A stretch of DNA of 64,000 nucleotides from Bradyrhizobium sp. S69 (GTDB lineage: Bacteria > Pseudomonadota > Alphaproteobacteria > Rhizobiales > Xanthobacteraceae). Location: assembly GCF_009766005.1 (NCBI RefSeq), contig NZ_LMUK01000060.1, positions 593,267-657,266 of the forward strand, in the 5' to 3' direction. A program made the position numbers and the translations under genes. A model generated the notes under the pieces. That model was not told where the DNA came from. It saw only the letters and a program-made list of their open reading frames with translations, and searched no databases. Each line of letters starts with the position of its first letter. Within the stretch, counting starts at the first letter, position 1. Shown here piece after piece: positions 43,682-53,020 of the stretch.

Positions 43682-45166
43682 TCAGATGCCGAGTTTGGAC
43701 TTCAAGAGGTCGTTGACGGCTTGCGGATTGGCCTTGCCGCCGGACGACTTCATCACCTGACCGACGAACCATTGGATCGCCGCCGGCTTGGCCTTCGCCT
43801 GTGCGACCTTGTCCGGATTGGCGGCGATGATGTCATCGACCACCTTCTCGATCGCGCCGAGATCGGTGACCTGCTTCATGCCGCGCGCCTCGACCAGCGC
43901 GTGGGGATCGCCGCCTTCCTGCCAGACGATCTCGAACAGATCTTTTGCAATCTTGCCGGAGATGGTGCGCTGTCCGATCAGATCGACGATCGCGGCAAGC
44001 TGCGCCGCCGATACCGGCGAGCCCGTAATGTCACGGCCTTCCTTGTTGAGACGGCCGAACAATTCGTTGATCACCCAGTTCGCGGCAAGCTTGCCATCGC
44101 GGGCCTTGTCGGCGAGCCGGGCCAATACGGTTTCGTAGAACTCCGCGCGCTCGCGCTCGGCCACCAGCACGCCGGCATCATAGGGCGAGAGGCCAAACTC
44201 GGCGATGAAGCGGGCCTTCTTCTGGTCCGGCAGTTCCGGCAGCCCGGCCTTGAGGTCGGCGACAAAGGCTTCGCTGAATTCCAGCGGCAAGAGATCGGGG
44301 TCCGGGAAATAACGGTAGTCGTGCGCCTCTTCCTTGGAGCGCATCGAACGCGTCTCGCCCTTGTTGGGGTCGTAGAGGCGCGTTTCCTGGTCGATCGAGC
44401 CGCCATCCTCGAGGATTTCGATCTGGCGCCGCGCTTCATATTCGATCGCCTGACCCATGAAGCTGATCGAGTTCATGTTCTTGATCTCGCAGCGGGTGCC
44501 GAGCGGCCCGCCCGGCCTGCGCACCGAGACGTTGACGTCGGCGCGCAAGCTACCCTTCTCCATGTCGCCATCGCAGGTGCCGAGATAGCGCAGGATCGAC
44601 CGCAGCTTGGTCACGTAGGCCTTGGCCTGCTCGGACGAGCGGATGTCCGGTTTGGAGACGATCTCCATCAGCGCCACGCCGCAACGGTTGAGGTCGACAT
44701 AGGACATGGTCGGTGACTGATCGTGCAGCAATTTGCCGGCGTCTTGTTCCAGATGCAGCCGCTCGATCCCGATCGTGACGGTGTGGCCGCCCTCGAGCTC
44801 GACCTCGACCACGCCCTCGCCCACGATCGGCGACTTGTACTGGCTGATCTGATAGCCCTGCGGCGAATCTGGATAAAAATAGTTCTTGCGGTCGAACACC
44901 GAGCGCAAATTGACCTGCGCGTTGAGGCCAAGCCCGGTCCGCACCGCCTGCCTGACGCATTCCTCGTTGATGACCGGCAGCATGCCCGGCATCGCCGCAT
45001 CGACCAGCGACACATGCGCGTCCGGTTTGCCGCCGAATTCGGTCGAGGCCCCCGAAAACAATTTCGAGTGCGAGGTAACCTGGGCGTGGACCTCGAGCCC
45101 GATCACAACTTCCCAATCGCCGCTGGCGCCCTTGATCAGGTTGGATGGCTTGACTGCAACGTTCAT
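43682..45166 (-). CDS. gatB: Asp-tRNA(Asn)/Glu-tRNA(Gln) amidotransferase subunit B
   Basis: 494 residues. MNVAVKPSNLIKGASGDWEV, EVHAQVTSHSKLFSGAST, YFYPDSPQGYQISQYKSPI, and MGQAIEYEARRQIEILEDGG are GatB cradle motifs. The helical and YqeY-like tail domains follow (GQVMKSSGGKANPQAVNDLL). With GatA and GatC it amidates misacylated Glu-tRNAGln or Asp-tRNAAsn. It is about 4 kb from gatA/gatC in this genome, not directly adjacent. Confidence 0.96.
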   Translation of the reverse strand: MNVAVKPSNLIKGASGDWEVVIGLEVHAQVTSHSKLFSGASTEFGGKPDAHVSLVDAAMPGMLPVINEECVRQAVRTGLGLNAQVNLRSVFDRKNYFYPDSPQGYQISQYKSPIVGEGVVEVELEGGHTVTIGIERLHLEQDAGKLLHDQSPTMSYVDLNRCGVALMEIVSKPDIRSSEQAKAYVTKLRSILRYLGTCDGDMEKGSLRADVNVSVRRPGGPLGTRCEIKNMNSISFMGQAIEYEARRQIEILEDGGSIDQETRLYDPNKGETRSMRSKEEAHDYRYFPDPDLLPLEFSEAFVADLKAGLPELPDQKKARFIAEFGLSPYDAGVLVAERERAEFYETVLARLADKARDGKLAANWVINELFGRLNKEGRDITGSPVSAAQLAAIVDLIGQRTISGKIAKDLFEIVWQEGGDPHALVEARGMKQVTDLGAIEKVVDDIIAANPDKVAQAKAKPAAIQWFVGQVMKSSGGKANPQAVNDLLKSKLGI

Positions 45167-45447
45167 GAATGGCCCGGTCGGTTACGCGTCCTGCGACGCG
45201 AATGCACAGCCCAAGACGTCGAAATAGCTCGATATCCGTTCGCTGGGCGATGGTTTTGCGGCGGATCAGCCTCGATGCGTCGGGATGATGCCGTGTCACC
45301 GCAAAATAAGCCGGCGCGAGAGGCGATGCAACCGGCGACGTCAGCGCTTTTCGACCCCGACGGGGATGAAACTTGCGGCGATCCATGCCAATACACGGGA
45401 GATCCCAGCGCAATCTTTCTCCGCTCAGGCAGCTTCGAGACGGCACC

Positions 45448-46890
45448 ATGGCTGACATGCTTCTGCGTATGACCGACGGAACGCAGATCGCCGTGCCCGC
45501 CTCGCTCGACGCGATGACGACCTATGTCATCCTCGAACAGGAAACCTGGTTCGAGAAGGAGACGGCTTTCGTCGCCCGCTGGCTGCGGCCGGGCATGACC
45601 GCGATCGATATCGGCGCCAATCTCGGGGTCTACAGCCTTCCGATGGCGCGGCTGGTGGGGCCCGAGGGCCAGGTGTTCGCCTATGAGCCGGCAACCGAGA
45701 CCCGCCGTCTGCTCGCCATCAGCAAGGCCAGCAACGGCGCCGACAATCTGCATATCATCGCCGCCGCGCTGTCCGACGGCGAGCGCGAGGGTCATCTGGT
45801 GCTGGGGGCATCGAGTGAGCTGAATTCGCTCGATGGCAGCGGCCCCGGGGAGACCGTGCAGATCACCTCGCTGGACCTGGAACAAGAAGCCCGCAATTGG
45901 GGCGCGATCGATTTTCTCAAGATCGATGCCGAAGGCGAAGAGCAGCGAATTCTGGCGGGCGCTGCCGCCTTCTTCGCCAGCCGCTCGCCCCTCGTGATGT
46001 TCGAAGTGCGCGCCGGCGAAAAGCAGAATGCCGATCTTCCCGCGGCCTTCGCCGCGATGGGCTTTGGCCTCTACAGGTTGCTCGCGGGGGCGCCGGTGCT
46101 GGTACCCGCCGGTGCGGACGAGGTGCTCGACGGCTACGAGCTCAATCTATTCGCAGCCAAACCCGATCGCGCCGCCGCACTCGCAGCGGAGGGATATTTG
46201 GTCGAGGCGATCCCGGAATGGGCGCCGGACGATCGCAGCCGGGCCAGGGCGCAGGAATTCTTCCAGGCGCAGCCGTTCGCCGCGGTGTTCGCGGCGTTGC
46301 CCGGCGGCGCGGTCGCCGCAGAACCTGTCTTTCGCGATGCGCTCACCGGTTACGCCATCTGGCGCTGCCAGGACGTTGCGCTGCCGGAACGCTGCGCCGC
46401 GCTGCGGTTCGCCTGCGACAGCCTGACGGCGCTGTGCGAACAGCAGGCCTCGCTGCCGAGGCTGTCTTCGCTCGCCCGCATCGCATGCGAGATTGGCCGC
46501 CGCACCATCAGCGTCAGGGTGCTGCAAATCATGGCGGATATGCTCAAAAGCGGAAAAGGCCGGATCATGGAGCCGTTCTGGCCTGCGAACCCGCGATTTG
46601 ACCAGGTGCCGCCGGGCGCCAATGTCGTTGAATGGTTCGTGGCGGCGGCGCTCGAACAGTTCGAGCGAACGGTGGCCTTTTCATCGCTGTTCGGCAACTC
46701 AGGCGTCGATCTCGATTGGCTGGGCAAGCAACCGTTTGTTTCCGCCGAAATCGAGCGTCGGCGAATTTTGCAGCGCCTGCGCAAAGGCGAAACCGTGGCG
46801 CTGCCGCCGCGGCTACTGGCACCGGCACCGGATCACCTCAACGCTGAGATATGGCGTGGCGGGCACGTGCCGAACAGCATCGTGCGCTGA
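45448..46890 (+). CDS. FkbM-family methyltransferase with long C-terminal extension
   Basis: 480 residues. SAM-binding motif I is MTAIDIGANLGVYSLPMARL (about 50-70), followed by VFAYEPATETRRLL and FLKIDAEGEEQRIL, the FkbM hallmarks. The methyltransferase ends near residue 215. Residues 215-480 are an unrecognised, mostly helical domain rich in Leu/Ala. The enzyme probably O-methylates a sugar or other small molecule, possibly in surface polysaccharide. The start at ATG 45448 (MADMLLRMTDG) lies in a divergent promoter region with gatB. Confidence 0.82.
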   Translation: MADMLLRMTDGTQIAVPASLDAMTTYVILEQETWFEKETAFVARWLRPGMTAIDIGANLGVYSLPMARLVGPEGQVFAYEPATETRRLLAISKASNGADNLHIIAAALSDGEREGHLVLGASSELNSLDGSGPGETVQITSLDLEQEARNWGAIDFLKIDAEGEEQRILAGAAAFFASRSPLVMFEVRAGEKQNADLPAAFAAMGFGLYRLLAGAPVLVPAGADEVLDGYELNLFAAKPDRAAALAAEGYLVEAIPEWAPDDRSRARAQEFFQAQPFAAVFAALPGGAVAAEPVFRDALTGYAIWRCQDVALPERCAALRFACDSLTALCEQQASLPRLSSLARIACEIGRRTISVRVLQIMADMLKSGKGRIMEPFWPANPRFDQVPPGANVVEWFVAAALEQFERTVAFSSLFGNSGVDLDWLGKQPFVSAEIERRRILQRLRKGETVALPPRLLAPAPDHLNAEIWRGGHVPNSIVR

Positions 46891-46932
46891 GATCGATCGC
46901 GGTCCGCGGGCGGGTCGCCGCGATCACTTCGT

Positions 46933-47775
46933 TCAACCGGCCGGCGTGGCGCCGTGAAGTACGACCAACGACTTCAGGACATCCTCCGGACGAGATTGCG
47001 CGATCTCCTCGCGGCCGAGAACGCGGATATCGCCGAACACAGGAGCGACTTCGGGCGCGGACGCGAACACCAAGCCATCGAACGACGTGGTCTGGACATC
47101 GACGTCGCAGGAAACCTCGACGCGATATCCGAGCTGGTTAAGCTGGCCTACGATCACGCCGTGGATCGCCTGCGAATGGGTCGAAATGAAAAGATAGTGG
47201 ACGCGGTGTTTGGCCAGCACGTCCTGGGCCCCCTGCAGCATCTCGGTCTCGAAGCCCTGGATGTCGGCGTGCAGAATGTCGAGCTGCCTGATCTTGCGGT
47301 TCCTGAAAAAGGCGTCGATCTCGAATTTGCCGGCGCCTACGAACGCCTGGATGAATTCCCCCTGGAAGCCGTTACGCGCGAAATTGTCCTGACCGACCTT
47401 CAGGCATTCCGCGTCCGGCTCGACCAGAATGACGCTGCCCCTGGGCCGTTGCTTCTTGAACCACATGGAATAATGGGCCCAATACGCGCCGAGTTCGATC
47501 ATCGAGGGGCTATCGGGCAAGCGCTTGAGGACCTGCTGGAAGACATACTCTTCCAGCGGCTCATGGACGCCACGGTTGAGCACCAGCAATTCGCTGAACT
47601 GACCGAAATAGGCGCCGGGTCCCGCGACTGGCACGCGCAATCCGTTGTGGAGATAGACGAGATCGCCATCGACAAAGCCGGCCGCCGGTACACGCTCAAT
47701 CAACAGGTTCAGGGGATCGGAAATGACCTCGCGAAAGCGGCCGAGAAAATCCCCGGCGGTGGCCTTGCCCATCAT
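46933..47775 (-). CDS. FkbM-family methyltransferase
   Basis: 280 residues. IELGAYWAHYSMWFKKQ is motif I, VILVEPDAECLKVGQDNF follows, and DILHADIQGFETEMLQGAQD is the FkbM core. The N-terminus has about 90 residues before motif I, with PGAYFGQFSELLVLNRGVHE. Convergent with the other FkbM gene (42 bp) but not closely related to it. The target is unknown; surface-carbohydrate methylation is typical. Confidence 0.83.
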   Translation of the reverse strand: MMGKATAGDFLGRFREVISDPLNLLIERVPAAGFVDGDLVYLHNGLRVPVAGPGAYFGQFSELLVLNRGVHEPLEEYVFQQVLKRLPDSPSMIELGAYWAHYSMWFKKQRPRGSVILVEPDAECLKVGQDNFARNGFQGEFIQAFVGAGKFEIDAFFRNRKIRQLDILHADIQGFETEMLQGAQDVLAKHRVHYLFISTHSQAIHGVIVGQLNQLGYRVEVSCDVDVQTTSFDGLVFASAPEVAPVFGDIRVLGREEIAQSRPEDVLKSLVVLHGATPAG

Positions 47776-47898
47776 GCCAGATCACCCACGCGCGCTTCTC
47801 CCCAAATTACCCCACACATCGACAGGATAACGGACGGGCCTCGCGGAATCAAAGGCTTGCGCGTCGGGGTCGGCAAAGCTCCGCCATACGTCACCGGC

Positions 47899-48996
47899 TT
47901 AGTTCGGTATCGCGGCCGGCGCGGCATCGAGCATCAATGTGAACCAGGTGCCCTGCCCGCGGATGGTTTCGGCGCGGAATACGACATTGCCGGCATTTTC
48001 CTTCAGCGTTTGCAGGATCAAGGCGCCGAGTTTGCGGGGTGACGGCCATTGCTGATGTTCGTCGAGGCCGACGCCGTCATCGGATACGATGATGGTGACG
48101 CGGCCGCTTTCCTGCCGGCAGATCAATTTCAACTGGCCGCCGCTGCGGCCGACAAACGCATATTTCAGCGCGTTGGTCAGCATCTCGTTGACCAGCAGGC
48201 CTGCCGGCATCGCGACGTTGATCGAGAGCGGGCAATAGCCGGTCTCGATGTCGATCTTGATGTTGTCTGCCGCACTGACCTGCATCACGGAGCTGGCGAT
48301 ATCGGACAGATACTGGCCGAGATCGATTTCGGCCGGGGCGTCCTCGGTCGAAAGGGTGCGGTAGAGCACGGTCAGCGCGTCGATCCGGCTCGCAAGCCGG
48401 GCCAGCGCCACCGTCTCGCCTTCCTTGGCCGATCGCGCCTCCAGGCGGATCAAGGCCGTAATGAGTTGCAGGTTGTTCTTCACCCGGTGCTGAAGTTCGC
48501 GCATCAGCATGTCGCGATCGCGGATTTGGCTCTCGAATTGCTCGATTTGCGCCCGCTCGCGGCCGCCGACATCGACCAGCGCCGCGATCCGGAAATTCTC
48601 GACCCCGTTGTCGCTTTCGATCACCGACGCATAGGCCTGCACGATCACCAGCCGGTCGAGCGGCACGGAGGGGCGGAACACGCCGATAAAATCTTCCCCG
48701 TCCCTGATGGCCTCGCCCAGCGTCGTGCTCGCGCTGTCCTCAAGCGCAAAGCCGTCCAGGCTGGTCCAGCTCTGCCCCTCCACATCGGTGGGCGCGAGCA
48801 TCATCAGATGTTCAAAAGCCTTGTTGATGTAGACAATGTGCTGTTGATCGCCGGTGCCGCGCGATATCGCGACCGCGACCGGAACATGATCGAGCAAATG
48901 CTTGTAGCGGTCGTTCTCGAGCGCCGAAGCGAGCTTCGAGGAACCCAAAATCTGGTCGATTTGCTGGGAAGGCGGGACGCCATCGTCAGCGCTCAT
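47899..48996 (-). CDS. PAS-domain histidine kinase of the HisKA_2/HWE type
   Basis: 365 residues. An N-terminal PAS domain (about 25-140, with HIVYINKAFEHLMMLAPTDV) is followed by the phosphoacceptor helix MRELQHRVKNNLQLITALIR and an HATPase with ALKYAFVGRSGG and SDDGVGLDE. It is cytosolic, lacking membrane segments. Such kinases often act in the general stress response of alphaproteobacteria, passing phosphate to PhyR-type or single-domain regulators. No response regulator is adjacent. ATG 48996 is chosen because a longer frame to 49350 overlaps the next gene. Confidence 0.87.
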   Translation of the reverse strand: MSADDGVPPSQQIDQILGSSKLASALENDRYKHLLDHVPVAVAISRGTGDQQHIVYINKAFEHLMMLAPTDVEGQSWTSLDGFALEDSASTTLGEAIRDGEDFIGVFRPSVPLDRLVIVQAYASVIESDNGVENFRIAALVDVGGRERAQIEQFESQIRDRDMLMRELQHRVKNNLQLITALIRLEARSAKEGETVALARLASRIDALTVLYRTLSTEDAPAEIDLGQYLSDIASSVMQVSAADNIKIDIETGYCPLSINVAMPAGLLVNEMLTNALKYAFVGRSGGQLKLICRQESGRVTIIVSDDGVGLDEHQQWPSPRKLGALILQTLKENAGNVVFRAETIRGQGTWFTLMLDAAPAAIPN

Positions 48997-49084
48997 ACGC
49001 GCACCATGCTCATGAACGAACCATGACCAAGCCCGCCAGGAAACGCAAACCCAAAAGCCGCACGCGCCCAATGGAACTTCACGC

Positions 49085-49384
49085 TCAGGCTTGTGCGCTC
49101 CCGAGCAGCGCCGCGACGATCTGCTCCCATTCGCTCTCCAGCGAGTCCGTCGCGACCGGCCGCCCCGCCTGCCGGTACCAATAGCCGGCATTGCCAAGAT
49201 CGCCCTCGACGCGATGCAGATAGGCATGAACCCAGGCGGCGTCGGCGCTCGATTCGTCCTGCACGATCTTGTGGGCCTGGTCCCAATTGCCTCTAGCGGC
49301 CCACCACAGGCCGGCGAGCGGCGCGTCGAGGTCCGATGCGGGAGCCGCACCCGACAGACTGGTCCTGAAATCCGCCGGGCTCAT
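49085..49384 (-). CDS. Conserved hypothetical protein (WAARGNWDQAH family)
   Basis: 99 residues. LWWAARGNWDQAHKIVQDES, AAWVHAYLHRVEGDLGNAGY and WYRQAGRPVATDSLESEWEQ look like a single TPR-like or alpha-helical repeat, and I recall the pattern from bradyrhizobial hypothetical proteins. It overlaps nothing and follows gatA by 7 bp on the same strand, so it may be in the gatCA transcript. Confidence 0.72.
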   Translation of the reverse strand: MSPADFRTSLSGAAPASDLDAPLAGLWWAARGNWDQAHKIVQDESSADAAWVHAYLHRVEGDLGNAGYWYRQAGRPVATDSLESEWEQIVAALLGSAQA

Positions 49385-49391
49385 CACCGCC

Positions 49392-50864
49392 TCACCACCA
49401 TTTGTTGGGCGTAAACCGTCCCGCCGCCTGCTCGATCACCTCGCCAAGCGAGAACAAGGTCTCTTCATCGAACGGCCGGCCGATCAGTTGCAGGCCGAGC
49501 GGCAAGCCCTGCACGTCCTTGCCGGCGGGAACCGCGATGCCCGGCAATCCCGCCATGTTCACCGGCACCGTGAAGATGTCGTTGAGATACATCTCGATGG
49601 GATCGGCGCCCTTCTCTCCGATGCCGAACGCCGCCGATGGCGTCGCCGGCGTCAGGATCGCGTTGACACCCTTGGCAAAGCAGTCCTCGAAATCCTTCTT
49701 GATCAGGGTGCGGACTTTCTGCGCGCGCAGATAATACGCGTCGTAATAGCCGGCCGAGAGCACATAGGTACCGATCATGACGCGACGACGCACTTCCGCG
49801 CCAAAGCCTTCGGCACGGGTATTTTCGTACATCTCGCCGATCGAACGGCCCGGCACGCGCAAGCCGTAACGCACGCCGTCATAGCGCGCGAGGTTGGAGG
49901 AGGCTTCCGCAGGCGCCACGATGTAATAGGCCGGCAAGGCATATGTGGTGTGCGGCAGCGACACCTCGACCAGTTCGGCGCCGGCCGCCTTCAGCCAGTC
50001 GGCGCCCTCGGTCCACAGTTTTTCGATTTCCGCTGGCATGCCGTCGAGGCGATACTCCTTGGGAATGCCGATCTTCATGCCCTTGATCGACGTACCGATC
50101 GCTTTCTCGTAATCCGGCACCGCGCGGTTGACCGATGTCGTGTCCTTGGGGTCGTGACCGGCCATCGAGCGCGTCAGGATCGCGGCATCGCGCACGCTGC
50201 GCGCGATCGGGCCGGCCTGATCGAGCGAGGATGCGAAGGCGACGGTGCCCCAGCGCGAGCAGCGCCCGTAGGTTGGCTTGATGCCGACCGTTCCGGTGAA
50301 CGCCGCGGGCTGGCGGATCGAGCCGCCGGTGTCGGTCGCGGTCGCGCCCATGCACAACAGCGCCGCTACCGCCGACGCCGAGCCGCCGGACGAACCGCCC
50401 GGCACCAGCCTGGTATCGGAGCCGTCGCGCCGCCACGGATTGACTACCGGGCCGAAGCACGAGGTTTCGTTCGACGAGCCCATCGCGAACTCATCATTAT
50501 TGAGCTTGCCGAGCATCACCGCGCCGTCGCGCCAAAGCTGCGAGGTCACCGTCGATTCGTAAGGCGGCACGAAATTGCCGAGGATTCTCGAGCACGCCGT
50601 GGTGCGCACGTCCGTGGTCGCGAACAGGTCCTTGATGCCGAGCGGAATACCCGCGAGCGGACCGCCCTCGCCCTTGGCGATCTTGGCATCGGCCTGCCGC
50701 GCCATGCGGCGGGCGTGATCCGGCGTCTCCAGCACGAAGGCGTTCAGGACGCGCGCAGCCTCGATCGCACTTAGGTGCGCGTCGGTCAGTTCAAGCGCGG
50801 TAAAGGATTTGCCCGCGAGGCCAGTTCTAGCCTCGGCGATCGTCAGCGATGTCAAATCGGTCAT
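49392..50864 (-). CDS. gatA: Asp-tRNA(Asn)/Glu-tRNA(Gln) amidotransferase subunit A
   Basis: 490 residues of the amidase signature family. The Ser-Ser-Lys triad is seen in GIPLGIKDLFAT (Lys), GGSSGGSASAVAALLCMGAT (Ser) and TDTGGSIRQPAAFTG (Ser nucleophile). It hydrolyses glutamine to supply ammonia to GatB. The start overlaps the preceding 68-residue gene as ATGA, and gatC lies beyond it, so the three are one transcript. Confidence 0.96.
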   Translation of the reverse strand: MTDLTSLTIAEARTGLAGKSFTALELTDAHLSAIEAARVLNAFVLETPDHARRMARQADAKIAKGEGGPLAGIPLGIKDLFATTDVRTTACSRILGNFVPPYESTVTSQLWRDGAVMLGKLNNDEFAMGSSNETSCFGPVVNPWRRDGSDTRLVPGGSSGGSASAVAALLCMGATATDTGGSIRQPAAFTGTVGIKPTYGRCSRWGTVAFASSLDQAGPIARSVRDAAILTRSMAGHDPKDTTSVNRAVPDYEKAIGTSIKGMKIGIPKEYRLDGMPAEIEKLWTEGADWLKAAGAELVEVSLPHTTYALPAYYIVAPAEASSNLARYDGVRYGLRVPGRSIGEMYENTRAEGFGAEVRRRVMIGTYVLSAGYYDAYYLRAQKVRTLIKKDFEDCFAKGVNAILTPATPSAAFGIGEKGADPIEMYLNDIFTVPVNMAGLPGIAVPAGKDVQGLPLGLQLIGRPFDEETLFSLGEVIEQAAGRFTPNKWW

Positions 50865-51067
50865 TTATCAACCGGGCTGCAGAAGAACGGAGACAGCGTC
50901 TTGTCGTTGGCGGGATCGTCACGACGCGCTTTGTCGGCGGCCTCGAGCTGGTCGAGCACGGCGTCCATCGCCTTGTCGGGATCCGCCGGCTTGCCCTGCC
51001 GCTCCATCTCGTCGAGGTAATTCATGTAAGCCTGATAGGCCTTTTCGTCGTCGCAGAGCATGCACAT
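50861..51067 (-). CDS. 68-aa small protein between gatC and gatA
   Basis: MCMLCDDEKAYQAYMNYLDE and then EMERQGKPADPDKAMDAVLD, followed by a helical charged tail. It has a CxxC pair near the start and a strongly acidic middle. It overlaps gatA by ATGA and begins 17 bp after gatC, so it is translationally coupled to the amidotransferase genes. Not recognised; I suspect a small accessory protein. Its conservation could not be checked. Confidence 0.7.
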   Translation of the reverse strand: MCMLCDDEKAYQAYMNYLDEMERQGKPADPDKAMDAVLDQLEAADKARRDDPANDKTLSPFFCSPVDK

Positions 51068-51084
51068 CGGAATCTCGCCCTAAA

Positions 51085-51372
51085 TTATTCCACGACTTTC
51101 GGCACCAGGAAGAAGTGATCCTGGGTCTCCGGCGCGTTGGCGACCACCGCATCCGCGATCTCGCCATCATTGACCACGTCGGGGCGCTTCTTCATTTCCA
51201 TCGGCGTCACCGACGTCATGGGATCGACCCCCTCGACATCGACTTCGCTCAGCTGCTCGACGAACGCCAGCATCGCATTCAGTTCGCCCTGAAGGTGAGG
51301 AACCTCGGCTTCGGTGACCGCGATCCGCGCCAGATGCGCGATACGGCGGACGGTGGCGGCATCGACGGACAT
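51085..51372 (-). CDS. gatC: Asp-tRNA(Asn)/Glu-tRNA(Gln) amidotransferase subunit C
   Basis: 95 residues. SVDAATVRRIAHLARIAVTE and MTSVTPMEMKKRPDVVNDGE are the GatC signatures, ending in FFLVPKVVE. It stabilises the GatA-GatB complex. ATG 51372 starts the canonical sequence; a longer frame to 51525 has no support. Confidence 0.95.
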   Translation of the reverse strand: MSVDAATVRRIAHLARIAVTEAEVPHLQGELNAMLAFVEQLSEVDVEGVDPMTSVTPMEMKKRPDVVNDGEIADAVVANAPETQDHFFLVPKVVE

Positions 51373-51602
51373 GATATGGGGTCCCAAACGGCGGAATTCA
51401 GCCCGCCGTATAGCAGAGTGGCCTTTTGCGCCGCAACCGCCGGAACGAGGTCGCCCCGGGTTCGGGCACCCAAGCAGCCACTTCTGTACACGATTTCGAC
51501 AGTGCTGCCCCCTCGACGAAACCATTTTGCTCCCCCGGCGTAGTCGTCCTGAAACAGTTGGGGGCTCTATTCGTCCTGCACCAAAGAATTTGGAGGCGCC
51601 TC

Positions 51603-51710
51603 ATGTGGACGAGCGAAGACAGCACCCGGTCGGAAGGCTGGGACCTCGCGCTCTGGTCGATCGGCACCGTGCTCGGCGCCGCGATCTTCTACGTCGCCTG
51701 CCTGGCCTGA
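51603..51710 (+). CDS. 35-aa single-pass membrane peptide
   Basis: ATG 51603 has GGAGG 6 bases upstream. The product MWTSEDSTRSEGWDLALWSI plus GTVLGAAIFYVACLA is a polar N-terminus and one membrane helix. No family is recognised. It directly precedes another small gene on the same strand (18 bp gap), so the two may be an operon. Confidence 0.5.
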   Translation: MWTSEDSTRSEGWDLALWSIGTVLGAAIFYVACLA

Positions 51711-51728
51711 GAAACAAGGACAGGATTC

Positions 51729-51893
51729 ATGGCTGACGCAAAAGTACTGCAGGAAAAGGCCGAAATGTTCGAACGCCGGGCCGAAAGCGCGAGCGATCCG
51801 ATCTCAAGGCAACATTACCGCGAGATGGCCGCGCACTACCGGTCCCTCGCGGTTGAGCATTTAAACGTCCACCGCGACGAACCGGCCCACTGA
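51729..51893 (+). CDS. 54-aa small protein, charged helix
   Basis: ATG 51729, AGGACAGGA upstream. MADAKVLQEKAEMFERRAES and then ISRQHYREMAAHYRSLAVEH are amphipathic helices, a pattern I associate with small bradyrhizobial proteins. Function unknown. It converges on the nitronate monooxygenase gene with 18 bp between. Confidence 0.55.
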   Translation: MADAKVLQEKAEMFERRAESASDPISRQHYREMAAHYRSLAVEHLNVHRDEPAH

Positions 51894-51911
51894 ACCGCGC
51901 CGACCCCAGAT

Positions 51912-52988
51912 TTATCGGCTGAGCGCGCTCATCCGCGCCAGCGCGGCACCGGCAAGCGCCCGTGTCAGCTCAGCTGCGGGCATTTCCCGACCCATCCGGA
52001 CAGCCTGCCCGGCCCACAGGTTGGTGAAATCGACCTTGCCGAGCTTTTCGGCGGCCACCTTCAGAGGCCCAAGCGCGGTCGCGGCATGCGGAAACGCCGG
52101 CGCGTGCGGCGAAATCGGACCGAGTTCACGCATCACGCGGTTGGCGACGCCGCGCGCGGCACGTCCGGTCATGACATTGGTGATGACGGTGGAATCGTCG
52201 CCGGCCTGCGCCAGTGCGACGCGTGCCGGCGCGATCACCTTGGATTCCGGGCACCGTAGATAGGCGGTGCCGATCTGCACGCCGGCCGCGCCCAGCGCGA
52301 ACGCCGCGGCGATCCCTCGCCCGTCCGCGATACCGCCGGCCGCGATCACCGGAACCTTCACCGCATCGACCACCTGTGGCACCAGCGCGAAGGTGCCGGG
52401 TTGCTCGCTGATGTTTTCGGTCAGGAACATGCCGCGATGGCCACCGGCCTCCGCGCCTTGCGCGATAATGATGTCGGCGCCGTTCTCCTCCAACCATATC
52501 GCCTCTTTCACGATCGTCGCGGAGCCCATCACCAGGCAGCCCGCTGCCTTGACGCGGCGGAGCAGCGCCTGATCCGGCAGTCCGAAATGGAAGCTGACGA
52601 CTTCCGGTTTCAATTCCTCGACCGTCTCGCACATCGCAGCGTCGAACGGCGCGCGGTTGGCGGCATTGACCGGCGCCGCCGGATCGAGTCCCAATTCCGC
52701 GTGATAGCCCGAAAGGTGCCTCTTCCATCCGGCTTCGCGCGCCGGATCGGCATCGACCGGTCGGTGGCAGAAGAAGTTCATGTTGACCGGCGCCGACACG
52801 CGCTGCCGGATAATGTTGATCTGTTCGCGGGCCTTTTCCGCCGAGATCATCGCACACGGCAACGATCCCAGCGCGCCGCCCTGGGCTGCTGCGATCACCA
52901 ATTCGGCGTCCATCACGCCGGCCATCGGCGCCAGCACGATCGGAAACTCGGTCTTGAAGAGCTCGATAATTCGGCGATCCGGCCACAT
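51912..52988 (-). CDS. Nitronate monooxygenase/2-nitropropane dioxygenase-family flavoprotein
   Basis: 358 residues. FPIVLAPMAGVMDAELVIAA, GADIIIAQGAEAGGHRGMFL, and VPVIAAGGIADGRGIAAAFA are the FMN-binding TIM-barrel motifs of the NMO family. Substrate may be a nitronate or an unsaturated acyl compound (enoyl-reductase-like members share the fold). It follows a related gene 32 bp upstream on the same strand. Part of a LysR-flanked pair. Confidence 0.85.
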   Translation of the reverse strand: MWPDRRIIELFKTEFPIVLAPMAGVMDAELVIAAAQGGALGSLPCAMISAEKAREQINIIRQRVSAPVNMNFFCHRPVDADPAREAGWKRHLSGYHAELGLDPAAPVNAANRAPFDAAMCETVEELKPEVVSFHFGLPDQALLRRVKAAGCLVMGSATIVKEAIWLEENGADIIIAQGAEAGGHRGMFLTENISEQPGTFALVPQVVDAVKVPVIAAGGIADGRGIAAAFALGAAGVQIGTAYLRCPESKVIAPARVALAQAGDDSTVITNVMTGRAARGVANRVMRELGPISPHAPAFPHAATALGPLKVAAEKLGKVDFTNLWAGQAVRMGREMPAAELTRALAGAALARMSALSR

Positions 52989-53020
52989 GGTTTGCTCGCT
53001 TCCGTGAATTGAAGAGTGAA

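Noticed and set aside
49269..50774. 501-residue plus-strand frame opposite gatA
   Set aside because: Antisense; GatA motifs on the minus strand are unambiguous.
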